The notes: generated by a model not told the origin, from the letters alone. A stretch of DNA of 64,000 nt from an uncultured Lachnospiraceae bacterium (GCA_900551115.1 URUY01000017.1:1-64000); one strand, 5' to 3'; positions 16,887-25,483 are shown, counted from the first letter of the stretch. Numbers and translations: made by a program.

Positions 16887-18509
16887 ATGGAGGGTGACAT
16901 GAAAGAAAAGATTAGGAAATTTGGCCCATACGTCCTGTTGGGATTTTGCTTTTTTATGCTGGTATTTTTAAATGCCTTTTATTTGGAGCATTGGCTGGAT
17001 TCGGATATGGCTGCCGAAATGATTTTTTCGAGGCTGCTTGCAGAGGACGGGCATATTTTTGCAACGCCTGACTGGTACTATTCCACAGAGTTCCGTTTTT
17101 TGTACACGCATCTTTTCATGGGTCCCCTTTTTTGTATTTTGGATAACTGGCATGTAATCAGGATGCTTACCAATATTATTTTTTATATACTTTTACTGAC
17201 ATCCTATTTTTACTTTATGAGGCCTTTCAAAATAGCCCGTCATTGGGTGGTCTTGACGGCGGCAATCTTACTGCTGCCTTTTTCGGAAACCATGATGCTG
17301 CATATGCAGTTAGGCAATACTTATATGTCCCATGTCATCATCCTGTTTTTTTTCTTCGGCATGTATTTGCGTTTGTGTAAAAAAGGCGAATTAAGAAAAG
17401 GAAGAAGGTGGGAAATTACCGTTCTGTACAGCTTATTGGCAGTCATCTGCGGCGTATCAGGCGTCCGGTATCTGCTGGCACTGCAGTGTCCGCTGTTTCT
17501 TACGGCACTTCTTTATCTTGTAAAATCGGAGGAATTTCAAAGCTTCAGGATACAGCCCTCAAAGGGAAGCCTTATGGCAGCAGCAAAAAGCAGTGGGGCG
17601 GGATATCTGTATTACAGTATATTAGGTGTGGCAGGCTGCGTTATCGGCTATGGCATCAATGTACTTTGGGTGAGCAGGCAGTACATTTTTCAGACTTATG
17701 ACGCTACTAATTTTATATCTGTTTATCAGGGAGTGATGCTGTCACGGCTGCAGGATGCTATCGGCAGTCTGCTGATGCTGTTTGGATATATTCCCGATAA
17801 GGGTGTGATTTCCCTGCGGGGTATTATTACCATGATAGCCTTTGTGCTGATTGCAGCCGGGGTATATTGTACGGTAAAGGTTTACAGACGCAGTACAGGG
17901 AACCGTTTTTTCGTGACGCTGTTTCTTATCGTGACATTTCTGTTAAACAGCTTTGTATTTGTGTTTACCACAAGCACGCTGGTGCCCCGCTACTATATTA
18001 CAGTAATGGTATTTCTGCTGCCGGTATTTGCCTTGTTTTTTGAAGAAGAAAAACTGGTTTTTGACAAGTGGGCAGTGGGATTGCTGATAGCTTTCTGTTT
18101 TTTGGCAAGCACAGGCAAGACCGTGCTATCCTTTATGACTACCGATAAAAATGCAGATAAACATGCCGTTACGGACTTTCTTGTAGCGGAAGGCTATGAC
18201 TTTGGTTTTGCTACCTACTGGAACGGCAATATTATTACAGAGCTTTCTAACGGTGCCGTAGAAATTGCCAATATAGGGGACGCCGAATATCTCGATTACT
18301 TTAAATGGTCCTCTCCTAAAAGATATTATGAGGAAGGATACCGTGAAGGAGAAGTGTTTCTGCTTCTTACGGCAGAGGAGGCTTCCTGTTTTGCAGAGAC
18401 ACAGGCAGTGCAGAACGGGGAAAAAATCTATGAGGACGGAAATTATGTTGTGTTACTTTATGATAATACAGACAGCCTGCGCTCATATGCGGCAAGCAGG
18501 GAAGAATAG
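16887..18509 (+). CDS. Polytopic membrane protein, GT-C glycosyltransferase-like
   Basis: This 540-residue protein has about eleven hydrophobic helices and a soluble C-terminal tail of about 110 residues. An acidic loop after the first helix (EHWLDSDMAAEMIFSRLLAE) is in the position of the catalytic aspartates of GT-C sugar transferases, which use lipid-linked donors. No other signature is clear. It lies 18 bases after the DHHW gene in the same orientation, so it is probably part of the surface-polysaccharide cluster. Confidence 0.55.
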   Translation: MEGDMKEKIRKFGPYVLLGFCFFMLVFLNAFYLEHWLDSDMAAEMIFSRLLAEDGHIFATPDWYYSTEFRFLYTHLFMGPLFCILDNWHVIRMLTNIIFYILLLTSYFYFMRPFKIARHWVVLTAAILLLPFSETMMLHMQLGNTYMSHVIILFFFFGMYLRLCKKGELRKGRRWEITVLYSLLAVICGVSGVRYLLALQCPLFLTALLYLVKSEEFQSFRIQPSKGSLMAAAKSSGAGYLYYSILGVAGCVIGYGINVLWVSRQYIFQTYDATNFISVYQGVMLSRLQDAIGSLLMLFGYIPDKGVISLRGIITMIAFVLIAAGVYCTVKVYRRSTGNRFFVTLFLIVTFLLNSFVFVFTTSTLVPRYYITVMVFLLPVFALFFEEEKLVFDKWAVGLLIAFCFLASTGKTVLSFMTTDKNADKHAVTDFLVAEGYDFGFATYWNGNIITELSNGAVEIANIGDAEYLDYFKWSSPKRYYEEGYREGEVFLLLTAEEASCFAETQAVQNGEKIYEDGNYVVLLYDNTDSLRSYAASREE

Positions 18510-18561
18510 CAGGAAACAGCAGGGAAGAATAGCAGGAAACAGCAGGGAAAGATAGCAGCAA
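18497..18561 (+). repeat. 23-base tandem repeat, about 2.8 copies
   Basis: Units start at 18497, 18520 and 18543, each CAGGGAAGAATAGCAG followed by GAAACAG; the third copy is partial and diverged. The first unit contains the stop codon of the preceding gene. It probably arose by slippage in a purine-rich stretch; no function is evident. Confidence 0.8.
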
Positions 18562-18628
18562 AGAATATAATAGCGGAGAATGGAAGAACAGCAGGTAAAA
18601 GGATAAGCAAAAGGAAGGCAGCATTCAT

Positions 18629-19516
18629 ATGGAGAGAAAAATAAAATGGAAGAAATGGTGTAAGAAACGGATTTTAATAGTCCTTGTTATTTGTATTGCG
18701 GCAGTCCTTTTCCCGATAGTGAAAAATTTCTGCAGGGAAAAGGAAAATCAGCGCAGACAAGAGGTAATTGCAGAAAGAGGCCCGGTTTCTATTGTAGTAT
18801 TCGGAGACAGTATTTGGGATTTGGTACGGGATGATACAGGGATTGAGGCCAGGCTTGCCGATAAGCTTTCGGCCACGGTATATAATCTGGCAATTAATGG
18901 TACGAATGCCGCTTTCAGAAGCGAAGGGGAGGATTTGGATAAATGGAATGGGGAAACGCTTTTTAGGCTGGTGCAGGAGGTTACCGGTACAGGCGAGGCT
19001 GTGATACCGGTGCAAGAAGAAGCCCATGAGCTGATTCACCAAATTGACTATAATGAGGTAGATTATTTTATTATTGCCTATGGACTCAATGATTATTTTG
19101 AGGCCGTGCCCACAGAGGGCGAGGATCCTTTCGATACCTATACCTACGGCGGTGCGCTTAGAAGTGCAGTTGTGCTTTTAAAAGAAACATACCCCAACGC
19201 AGAAATTGTATTGATTTCCCAAACCTATTGTCAGGGATATTCCTACGGTAAGATAGATTCTGACAGCAATACAAAGGATTACGGCGGCGGATTTGCACCT
19301 GCTTATGTGGAAACGGCAGAACGGGTTGCCGAAGAGTACGATTTGATTTTTATTAACAACTATAAGAAAATGGGGATTCACAGATATAACGGACCTAAAT
19401 ACCTTATCGATGCAACACACTTAACGGAATATGGACGGGATAAATATGCAGGTATCGTAGCCGATTACCTGATAGAGGATTATATCAGAGTCAATAAAGA
19501 AAAAGCAGGGAATTAA
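18629..19516 (+). CDS. Secreted or anchored SGNH/GDSL hydrolase
   Basis: This 295-residue protein has a basic N terminus and one membrane helix (about residues 12-31) as signal anchor. SGNH blocks are visible: VVFGDSIWDL (nucleophile Ser near residue 54), IAYGLNDYF, and DATHLTEYGRD (Asp-His pair). It is likely an extracellular esterase or deacetylase. It sits downstream of the MBOAT/DHHW genes and faces a second SGNH gene tail to tail, sharing a terminator. Confidence 0.82.
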   Translation: MERKIKWKKWCKKRILIVLVICIAAVLFPIVKNFCREKENQRRQEVIAERGPVSIVVFGDSIWDLVRDDTGIEARLADKLSATVYNLAINGTNAAFRSEGEDLDKWNGETLFRLVQEVTGTGEAVIPVQEEAHELIHQIDYNEVDYFIIAYGLNDYFEAVPTEGEDPFDTYTYGGALRSAVVLLKETYPNAEIVLISQTYCQGYSYGKIDSDSNTKDYGGGFAPAYVETAERVAEEYDLIFINNYKKMGIHRYNGPKYLIDATHLTEYGRDKYAGIVADYLIEDYIRVNKEKAGN

Positions 19517-19532
19517 TTCATTCCCTGCTTTA
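19501..19532. terminator. Bidirectional terminator between convergent SGNH genes
   Basis: GCAGGGAAT (19505-19513) pairs with ATTCCCTGC (19520-19528), with AAAA before and TTT after. The stop codons of both convergent genes lie inside the hairpin, and the two genes overlap by 4 bases. Confidence 0.8.
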
Positions 19533-20565
19533 TCTGATTTGCTAAAAGCTCTGCCACCAGTGTTTTGCCGGTGCTGCTTAAATGAACGCCGTCAACGACA
19601 TAATTTTCAATGTTATTTTTGTTCATACCACTGTCGTTTAACACATCTACAAATTCTACATTGTAGTCAGCGGCAATCTGTTTGTAGTTGGCAGCATAGT
19701 CAAATAATGTACCGTTTCCGAAGTTCAGCTCATCACAGGTCTGCTGTTCATTGAACGGGGACATGGTATAGCAGAAGGGCGGTGACATTACAATAATCCT
19801 GATATGCGGATAGTATTCCTGAATACGGCCTATGGCATAGCGGAGAGCGCCTAAAGTCGTGGCGTTGTCTAAAGGGCTTTTGCTGTTGTCAATGGTGCGA
19901 TTGTTTAAATAGTCATTGGTGCCATACGCAAGGGTAATAACGTCAACCTCAGTAAAATCGAGACTTTTTAGTGTGGCAAGAGCCGCTTCGTGACCGTTGT
20001 TCTGGTCTATGAACTGTGATACATAGTTATCCTGCAAGCCAAAGTCTTTACTTGTAATGGAATTTACTAAAAAGCTTAAGTTGAATGCATCAGCGGGCGC
20101 AATTTCCATATCATAGGTATTGATATTAGCAGCCGTGGTTCCGCTGATGGCACAGTTGTATACCTTTGCGCCTGTCAGTGCAGCAAGCTGATTTGCAATG
20201 CCGTCCTCGTTTTCTGATTTTTGGAAAATACTGTCACCAAGGCAGACAATTGTATAATCATCTTCTGCAACGGAAGGATTTGCCGAATCGGGAGTGCCGG
20301 TAGGCTCAGCCGGGCTGTTTGTAGGAACAGTGGGCGGTGAAGTAACAACAGCAGACGAACTGCCTGAATTTGCCGGTACATTTTCATCGCTGTTTTTTTG
20401 AGTTCTTACTAAATAGCTGATGGAAAAGCTCTGTACTAATATGATAAAAAGTAACAGTATGTTAATGATTTTATTTAATTTTGCACTGGAACCGCGACGG
20501 TTGCCTTTAGTATTTCCTGTATATCTTGGATTTCTTAAATCTTCCATGTATATTTGCCTCTTCAT
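19513..20565 (-). CDS. Membrane-anchored SGNH/GDSL hydrolase
   Basis: This 350-residue protein has a cytoplasmic basic stretch, a membrane helix (about residues 32-52) and a low-complexity linker rich in Ser, Pro and Thr (about 58-98), then an SGNH domain. The blocks are IVCLGDSIFQKS, ISGT, LAYGTNDYLNN and DGVHLSSTGKT. It is an extracellular esterase-type enzyme. It is convergent with another SGNH hydrolase of different linker design, so the two are paralogous in fold and probably both act on the cell surface. Confidence 0.82.
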   Translation of the reverse strand: MKRQIYMEDLRNPRYTGNTKGNRRGSSAKLNKIINILLLFIILVQSFSISYLVRTQKNSDENVPANSGSSSAVVTSPPTVPTNSPAEPTGTPDSANPSVAEDDYTIVCLGDSIFQKSENEDGIANQLAALTGAKVYNCAISGTTAANINTYDMEIAPADAFNLSFLVNSITSKDFGLQDNYVSQFIDQNNGHEAALATLKSLDFTEVDVITLAYGTNDYLNNRTIDNSKSPLDNATTLGALRYAIGRIQEYYPHIRIIVMSPPFCYTMSPFNEQQTCDELNFGNGTLFDYAANYKQIAADYNVEFVDVLNDSGMNKNNIENYVVDGVHLSSTGKTLVAELLANQIKQGMN

Positions 20566-20740
20566 AGCCTGACAGTTATTATGCTTAACAGTAAATTGAT
20601 GCCAGATTTCTTTCTTAAAAATAGGTGTACGTGTTCACATGCACTCTAGTATAGCATAGAACTTGTGAAAAGTATGTTAAAATTTGCAATTTCAGAAAAT
20701 TTCAGAAAATATTAATAATAAGCATCATAACAAAACCGTG

Positions 20741-21184
20741 TCAGCGAATATAAAATTTGTCGGCGGCAAGGAGCCAAATCGTACGGAATAGCTGCATGAT
20801 TTGCCAACAGCTGAGCCCCCGCAGACCATACTGTTCTACCAACTGCAGTTTTTCGCTGATGCTGCGGGCGTCTTCAAACCATACCTCATGCCTGACGGAG
20901 GCAAGGCTGCCTTTTGCCGCAGTTTCATAGAAAAAATAGGGTGACATTGCTACTTCGTCAAACTGAATGGGTACATTATTGGCAATGGCAAGCTGTACGG
21001 CCTGCACATTGCCGAGTATGGCTGCCTGCGATTCACCCCTTACAAAAGGCAGCGTCCAGTCGTAGCCGTAGTTGGGGATACCTAAATGGATTTTCTGTGC
21101 AGGAATAACGGTCAGGGCATATTCTACCACTTCCCGGACCTTGTTAAGAGGAGCAACCGCCATAGGAGGACCGTAGGTATAGCC
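20741..21184 (-). pseudogene. 3' fragment of GH18 (YaaH/SleL-type) gene, cut by prophage
   Basis: The frame carries the C-terminal third of a GH18 chitinase-like domain: GYTYGPPMAVAPLNKVREVV, IHLGIPNYGYDWTLPF, YFFYETAAKGSLASVRHEVW, then GLRGLSCWQIM. Such proteins are often spore-cortex or cell-wall lysins with LysM domains at the N terminus. Family homology runs up to the GGC codon at 21182-21184. Upstream of it the sequence becomes prophage and the frame loses similarity (family proteins have a Trp there; here Ser and Leu). The missing 5' part should lie at the far end of the prophage, outside this window. Confidence 0.75.
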
Positions 21185-21200
21185 CGATAAACGTTATATG
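21181..21200. other. Probable left attachment junction (attL) of the prophage
   Basis: This is the point where GH18 coding similarity ends, about 60 bases from the stop of a large serine recombinase. Large serine recombinases recombine at sites sharing only a 2-to-few-base core, so the crossover cannot be placed exactly from one end alone. Confidence 0.5.
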
Positions 21201-21254
21201 TAAATATTCTGTTGGGAATAACCTGCTGAACGTACTGATAGATGCGCAGGGACA

Positions 21255-22829
21255 TCAGGAAGGAACCTTTGGATATACCCTGAGTGTGAAGTTTGTGTTA
21301 TGCAGCATGCCGCGTGTGTTCCGCTCTGTTTTCAGATAATCTATCCGGTCTATTACTTCCTTCAGGATGCGGTTGTTTGCGGATGCAGAATTGGAAGCGT
21401 AATAGTCTAACAGATGCTCAATGGTGGGGACGAGCCGGTTCTGATTATACTTTGCCTGTTCCAGCCTGGCAAGCTCTGTATGCAGATTCTTCTCTGTATC
21501 CTTCATGCGCTGCATGTCGTTTTTCAGGGTGCTTTCCCTCTGCCGGAATACTTCTATGCTGTAAACGCCCTGCTCCAGCATGGTGTAGGCGGTATTAAGC
21601 TGTTTTTGCAGGGTATCATAGTCTTTGGTTAAGTTGTCAAGCTGTCTGCCGTGTGCCGCTATTTCAGCATCCAGCGGGCTTTCCTGCACATCGGGAGCCG
21701 GCACCGTATAATTTGCCAGCCATGATTCCAGGAATTGAATCAATTCTTCTTCAACCAGGAATAAGGGCGCCGATACATTGTCGCAGTATTTATTCGGGCA
21801 TTTCAGCGTAGCATACCGGTTTCTGCTGTTGGGACCGAGCCTCGTCATCATGGCACCGCACTTGGCACAGTAAATAATGCCGGCAAGAGGGTTCTGCAGC
21901 TCCAACGCCGCCGGAACAGTACTTTTCTTGTTCTGCTTTTTCATATGTTGGGCTTTATCATACAGCTCCATCGGGATAATGGCCTCGTGCAGTCCCTTTG
22001 TAATCTTGCACTGGTTATTCCGCCGGCGCACCTTTAGTACCCTGTTATCCCGGACAACCTTTACTTCCTTGTCATAGCCGAACCGTACCATGCCGGCATA
22101 GGTAGGATTACGCAGCATGTCCGCGATGGACGCTTTGGACCAGTGCGCGGCCTGTCTGGGGGCTATTCCAAGGGAGTCAAGCTTTGTGGCAATGGCGTCC
22201 GTACCAAGCCTGCTCCTTGTGCCGTCAGGCTGTGTTTCTCCAAAGCAGTACCAGTTAAATATCATGCGGACTACATCTGCCTCCGTCTCTACGATCCGCA
22301 GGGTGTAACCCTTCTGGTGCGGCAGCTTAACACGCTCATAGCCGTAGGGAGCAGTGCCGCCTACATATTTCCCTTCCCCTACCGATGCAATCCTGCCGCG
22401 CTGCAGGCGGCGGTTAATGGTCTTATATTCCCGGCGTGACATAAACAGGCCGAACTCAAAATACTCCTCGTCAAATTCATCGTTGGGGTCGTAGGTCTTG
22501 GAGAGGGTGATAATCTTGGTGTCGGAATACTTAAAGGCGTCCGCAACCACGCCCTGGTCCCTTGTGTTGCCACGGGCCAGACGTTCCACCTCTACCACAT
22601 ACACACCTTCCCACATGCCCTGTTCCACGTCTGATAACAGCTCCTGCATCACAGGACGGGCGTCTATGGTGTCCCCGGATACCACTTCCTGATAAAACTT
22701 TTCAATCGGATTATGTAATTTGACTGACAGCTCCGTGAGCATTTCCCTGTGCCTTGCAAGGGTTTCCCCTTCTCCCCGCAGCTCAGCATCACGGTCAGCC
22801 CGGCTTTTTCTCAGATAAGCACAGTACAT
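21255..22829 (-). CDS. Large serine recombinase (prophage integrase)
   Basis: This 524-residue protein starts with the resolvase domain YCAYLRKSRADRD (nucleophile Ser at residue 9) and VVEVERLARGNTRD. A recombinase domain follows (GTAPYGYERV; HWSKASIADMLRNPTYAGMV). Then come a zinc ribbon (YCAKCGAMM with CPNKYC) and a long coiled coil (about 395-470). It integrates and excises the phage by recombining attP with attB. It is the first phage gene next to the disrupted GH18 gene and is transcribed towards it. AGGAGG precedes the ATG, and a perfect GGGCAT-AAAA-ATGCCC hairpin (22862-22877) lies further upstream. Confidence 0.93.
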   Translation of the reverse strand: MYCAYLRKSRADRDAELRGEGETLARHREMLTELSVKLHNPIEKFYQEVVSGDTIDARPVMQELLSDVEQGMWEGVYVVEVERLARGNTRDQGVVADAFKYSDTKIITLSKTYDPNDEFDEEYFEFGLFMSRREYKTINRRLQRGRIASVGEGKYVGGTAPYGYERVKLPHQKGYTLRIVETEADVVRMIFNWYCFGETQPDGTRSRLGTDAIATKLDSLGIAPRQAAHWSKASIADMLRNPTYAGMVRFGYDKEVKVVRDNRVLKVRRRNNQCKITKGLHEAIIPMELYDKAQHMKKQNKKSTVPAALELQNPLAGIIYCAKCGAMMTRLGPNSRNRYATLKCPNKYCDNVSAPLFLVEEELIQFLESWLANYTVPAPDVQESPLDAEIAAHGRQLDNLTKDYDTLQKQLNTAYTMLEQGVYSIEVFRQRESTLKNDMQRMKDTEKNLHTELARLEQAKYNQNRLVPTIEHLLDYYASNSASANNRILKEVIDRIDYLKTERNTRGMLHNTNFTLRVYPKVPS

Positions 22830-22897
22830 AGTATCATCCTCCTGTACATTTTATGGATTTTGGGCATAAAAATGCCCGGTATCAAAGTTTTTAAAAC

Positions 22898-23018
22898 TTG
22901 CGGTATACCGGGAAAGATGATACAATGTGCTTGTTGAGGGCGTATGTATCGGGATTCCGGTATATTCGCAATGCTGTCCCTGTTGCTTGACCGTATGGTG
23001 AACGCAGGGGCAGTTTTT
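22898..23018 (+). ncRNA. Candidate small RNA divergent from the recombinase
   Basis: A promoter TTGCGG (22898-22903), 17 bases and TACAAT (22921-22926), is followed about 50 bases later by a terminator: CTGTCCCTG (22974-22982) pairs with CAGGGGCAG (23004-23012), then TTTTTT. The implied RNA is about 85-90 nt, contains another hairpin near CGGGATTCCGG, and has no convincing ORF. It may control integration or lysogeny, or be non-functional. Confidence 0.4.
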
Positions 23019-23048
23019 TATTCATTGTTTATTGTGCAAATTGCATAA

Positions 23049-23170
23049 TTGACAATGTTATGTCGTATGCTATAATACAAGTAAGTTAACTCGTGAGGGA
23101 TATGGCTGGGTTCCTGAATAGGAGTAGGCGCAAGCTTAGAATTCCTTTGCCCCCGGGGTTAGCTTATTTT
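23049..23170 (+). ncRNA. Candidate small RNA overlapping the DUF3644 gene end
   Basis: TTGACA (23049-23054), 16 bases and TATAAT (23071-23076) form a near-consensus promoter. The implied transcript starts near 23083 and meets an eight-base T-run at 23166-23173 behind AAGCT/AGCTT pairing. It would be antisense to the 3' end of the DUF3644 gene. A 27-codon ORF from an ATG at 23103 is possible but its ribosome site spacing is poor. Confidence 0.35.
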
Positions 23171-24136
23171 TTTTATATTATTTAATATATGTTCAGGGTC
23201 TTTTTTTATTTCGGTCACAATAAAATCAATTACTTGCTGTGAATATGAGTACTGTGGAAGAGAAAATTGTTTATGAATATAGCAAAAGCGTTCATTTTCT
23301 TTTAATCCATAATACTTACAAAAGTTTGTGAAATGGAAGCTAGTGAAACGTGCTTCTTGCTCATTGTAATACAAGGTAATTTGGTCTTTTTGCAATCTAT
23401 CTCTGATAGCCGAAATACACGTTTTGGCAGTATATTTGTGTGTATTATTTGGGTCTTTTACATCATGAATAATCTTTACATTGGCATCAGCAGAATTATC
23501 AATCTTTACCATAGATGTAGCACGATCCTTATCCTTTGTAAGGTAGTGATAATGTTCAATCCTAATAGCAAATTTTTCATTAGAATTAATTGAAGCATCA
23601 TCGATATCGGCTTTTCTTGTTAAAAGCTTTGTAGCAATTTCTTCTGGGTATTTGGCTACTATTTCTGTTTCACTTAAGGCTTTCATACTGACAGAGAGAG
23701 TCAAAAAGTTTTGTGGTATTACTAAAGTCATATCAACGTCATGAAATGCAGACATTTTTTCTGTATAGTTTATTACACATGACTGAAACAAAGGGACATA
23801 TACCATTTCGTATTCTTCTGTTATAAAGTGTGTACTGGTATTACGTAGTTCAATAATTTTTTCCAAGTTTAGCCGTAAAGGGTCTTTGTTGTTGGTGAAG
23901 ACCTTCTGGATACAGTTTTCAAGAGATATGGTTCTATCTCTGTTGTCAGGATAATAAATACTGGAAGGACCGTTTGTTTTTAACAAATACGCTTTTAGCA
24001 TTAGTTCCCAAGCATTGCAAATGAACAAAGAAAATCCTTCTACACGATACTTGATTGTAGGCTTATTATATAATTCTATAGCCATACAGAAAGCTTCTTT
24101 TGATTTCTCAATTAACCGATTTTTTAAATCTTCCAT
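23159..24136 (-). CDS. DUF3644 (HEPN-like) protein
   Basis: This 325-residue protein has an N-terminal all-helical region with the pattern I know as DUF3644 (GFSLFICNAWELMLKAYLL). An RNTSTH motif at residues 98-103 matches the Rx4-6H signature of HEPN ribonucleases. The rest (about 140-325) is mixed and ends in a helical HTH-like stretch. It lies alone between the integrase and the lysogeny module, a common position for superinfection-exclusion or abortive-infection genes. An RNase role is inferred from the motif only. Confidence 0.7.
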   Translation of the reverse strand: MEDLKNRLIEKSKEAFCMAIELYNKPTIKYRVEGFSLFICNAWELMLKAYLLKTNGPSSIYYPDNRDRTISLENCIQKVFTNNKDPLRLNLEKIIELRNTSTHFITEEYEMVYVPLFQSCVINYTEKMSAFHDVDMTLVIPQNFLTLSVSMKALSETEIVAKYPEEIATKLLTRKADIDDASINSNEKFAIRIEHYHYLTKDKDRATSMVKIDNSADANVKIIHDVKDPNNTHKYTAKTCISAIRDRLQKDQITLYYNEQEARFTSFHFTNFCKYYGLKENERFCYIHKQFSLPQYSYSQQVIDFIVTEIKKDPEHILNNIKKIS

Positions 24137-24237
24137 ATAGCATTTCTCCTATAGTAAAAAGTAAAAATCATACCAATTCGAGTACCCCTATATTAGGCTC
24201 GAAAAAGATAACGAAATTATCTACCTGCAATCTTTAT

Positions 24238-24684
24238 TTACACAAGCATAATAATTATGTATATGAAGAATACGACCAGAGAAAACCATGAGCCTAAATG
24301 CCTTTTATTTTTATCATAGATACACAAATCTATGATGCCTAATATCATGCCGACAAAGGCAAGAAAAAATCCCAGTATCTTTATAAGCGGAAATATCATT
24401 GCGACCCCGGCAAAAGCACAGGCCACACAGCTTAAGGTAGAATGAGATTTTTTAGCCTTTTTATAAGCAGGTTGCACCACATAAGGACGAGGTACATATT
24501 GTTGATTGTTAGGGGGCACAGGTTGAGTATAAGGTTGCTGAATGTACTGATTTTGCTGTCTGTATTGCGGTGCCTGCTGTGCTTGAACCGTCTGCACTGG
24601 AACGTTTGGACATCCACAATTAGGACATGCTGCCGCTTGGTCTGATATTTCTTTTCCACATTCTCTACATTTGATTAATGCCAT
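24238..24684 (-). CDS. Zinc-ribbon membrane protein
   Basis: This protein is 148 residues from the ATG at 24684, which follows AGGAGGGG. It has an N-terminal zinc ribbon (IKCRECGKEI, AACPNCGCPN), a Gln/Pro/Tyr-rich linker (about 30-85) and two to three hydrophobic helices. This architecture is widespread in Firmicutes with no fixed function. It is transcribed with the repressor genes, so it may be expressed in the lysogen. Confidence 0.65.
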   Translation of the reverse strand: MALIKCRECGKEISDQAAACPNCGCPNVPVQTVQAQQAPQYRQQNQYIQQPYTQPVPPNNQQYVPRPYVVQPAYKKAKKSHSTLSCVACAFAGVAMIFPLIKILGFFLAFVGMILGIIDLCIYDKNKRHLGSWFSLVVFFIYIIIMLV

Positions 24685-24725
24685 ATATAAACCCCTCCTA
24701 TTAAGTAAAAAATATACCCGCACAA

Positions 24726-24941
24726 TTATCCGTGTGCTGATAATTCTATGATATCAACAGAACACTTCTTATCGTAATCCCCATTATGAATATGCTCCAG
24801 CTCGTGGGTATAAGATAAAAGATTCTGCTCATAGCTTAGATTGCTGTTAAGTACTATTGTGTAACTCATGTCGTCATTACTTATTACATATGAATGTATC
24901 CTTGGTGGCATGCAGGCATAAATTGTATTTACATTGTCCAT
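24726..24941 (-). CDS. Short ImmA/IrrE-type metallopeptidase
   Basis: This 71-residue protein carries the zinc-binding HExxH motif as THELEHIHNGDY. It is much shorter than classical ImmA, but small forms like this recur next to phage repressors in Clostridia. It follows the CI-like repressor gene, so its likely role is cleaving that repressor during induction. Its ribosome site AAGGAG lies inside a hairpin (24949-24981). Confidence 0.65.
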   Translation of the reverse strand: MDNVNTIYACMPPRIHSYVISNDDMSYTIVLNSNLSYEQNLLSYTHELEHIHNGDYDKKCSVDIIELSAHG

Positions 24942-24948
24942 TCTCTAA

Positions 24949-24981
24949 CACTCCTTGCTATCGATAGTAACATAAGGAGTG
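24949..24981 (-). promoter_or_regulatory. Hairpin masking the ImmA-like ribosome site
   Basis: On the minus strand, CACTCCTT (24981-24974) can pair with AAGGAGTG (24956-24949), which is the ribosome site of the gene starting at 24941. The loop is 17 bases. There is no U-run, so it is not a terminator. It probably lowers translation of the peptidase relative to the repressor. Confidence 0.5.
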
Positions 24982-24996
24982 TCCAATATATTGGAC

Positions 24997-25359
24997 TTAG
25001 TCCTTGTTACTCATCCGGTCAATCATTTCTTTTACGAACTGGATATCTTCCGGCTTTACTTTTCTGGATGCATCAAATAGGACTTTGTAATTTGGATTCT
25101 CATATAGGAACTGTGCCATATCACGAGCCTCATTGTCTATGTAGTAGGAAGGTTGTTCTGTATCACGACCCCTTAAGGTGTTTAAGTCAGTATTAAAGAA
25201 GTCAGCAATTTTTTCTTCTGTTTCAAAATCCGGTTCCCTTTTTCCGACTTCGTACATGCTTATAGTTGAAGTGGCTACACCCAGTTTTTCTGCAAGCTCG
25301 CTTTGCGATAAGTGTTCACGCATTCTGAAATATTTTAACATATCTTTAAATTCAGGCAT
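24997..25359 (-). CDS. CI-like phage repressor (XRE family)
   Basis: This 120-residue protein has an N-terminal XRE HTH (LSQSELAEKLGVATSTISMYEVGKR, residues 18-42) and a short helical C terminus without a peptidase fold. It is divergent from a Cro-like gene across a region with repeated operators, and is followed by an ImmA-like peptidase. That is the usual lysogeny switch of Firmicutes siphophages whose repressor is removed by ImmA. Confidence 0.82.
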   Translation of the reverse strand: MPEFKDMLKYFRMREHLSQSELAEKLGVATSTISMYEVGKREPDFETEEKIADFFNTDLNTLRGRDTEQPSYYIDNEARDMAQFLYENPNYKVLFDASRKVKPEDIQFVKEMIDRMSNKD

Positions 25360-25417
25360 ATTTACGTCCTCCTAATTCTGATTATACACATAATGTAAAA
25401 AAAATCAATTAAATAAT

Positions 25418-25483
25418 TTTACAAAACGTGTTGACAATCGCTCACTAATCGTGTACTATACATACATAAACACGAAGCGTGAG
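25418..25483. promoter_or_regulatory. Lysogeny switch: early promoter with operators
   Basis: TTGACA (25431-25436), 17 bases and TACTAT (25454-25459) drive the Cro-like gene. Related 11-base sites lie at 25443-25453 (CACTAATCGTG, in the spacer) and 25471-25481 (CACGAAGCGTG, after the -10). A weaker match, TACAAAACGTG at 25419-25429, is upstream of the -35. Binding of the CI-like protein at the first two should block the promoter. Confidence 0.65.

Noticed and set aside
18510..18628. A coding small ORF in the tandem repeat region
   Set aside because: The frame consists of repeats of Arg/Lys-rich words with no ribosome site.
23103..23186. A 27-codon ORF in the gap after the integrase
   Set aside because: Ribosome site spacing is only about three bases and it overlaps the DUF3644 gene on the other strand; kept only as a remark in the small RNA entry.
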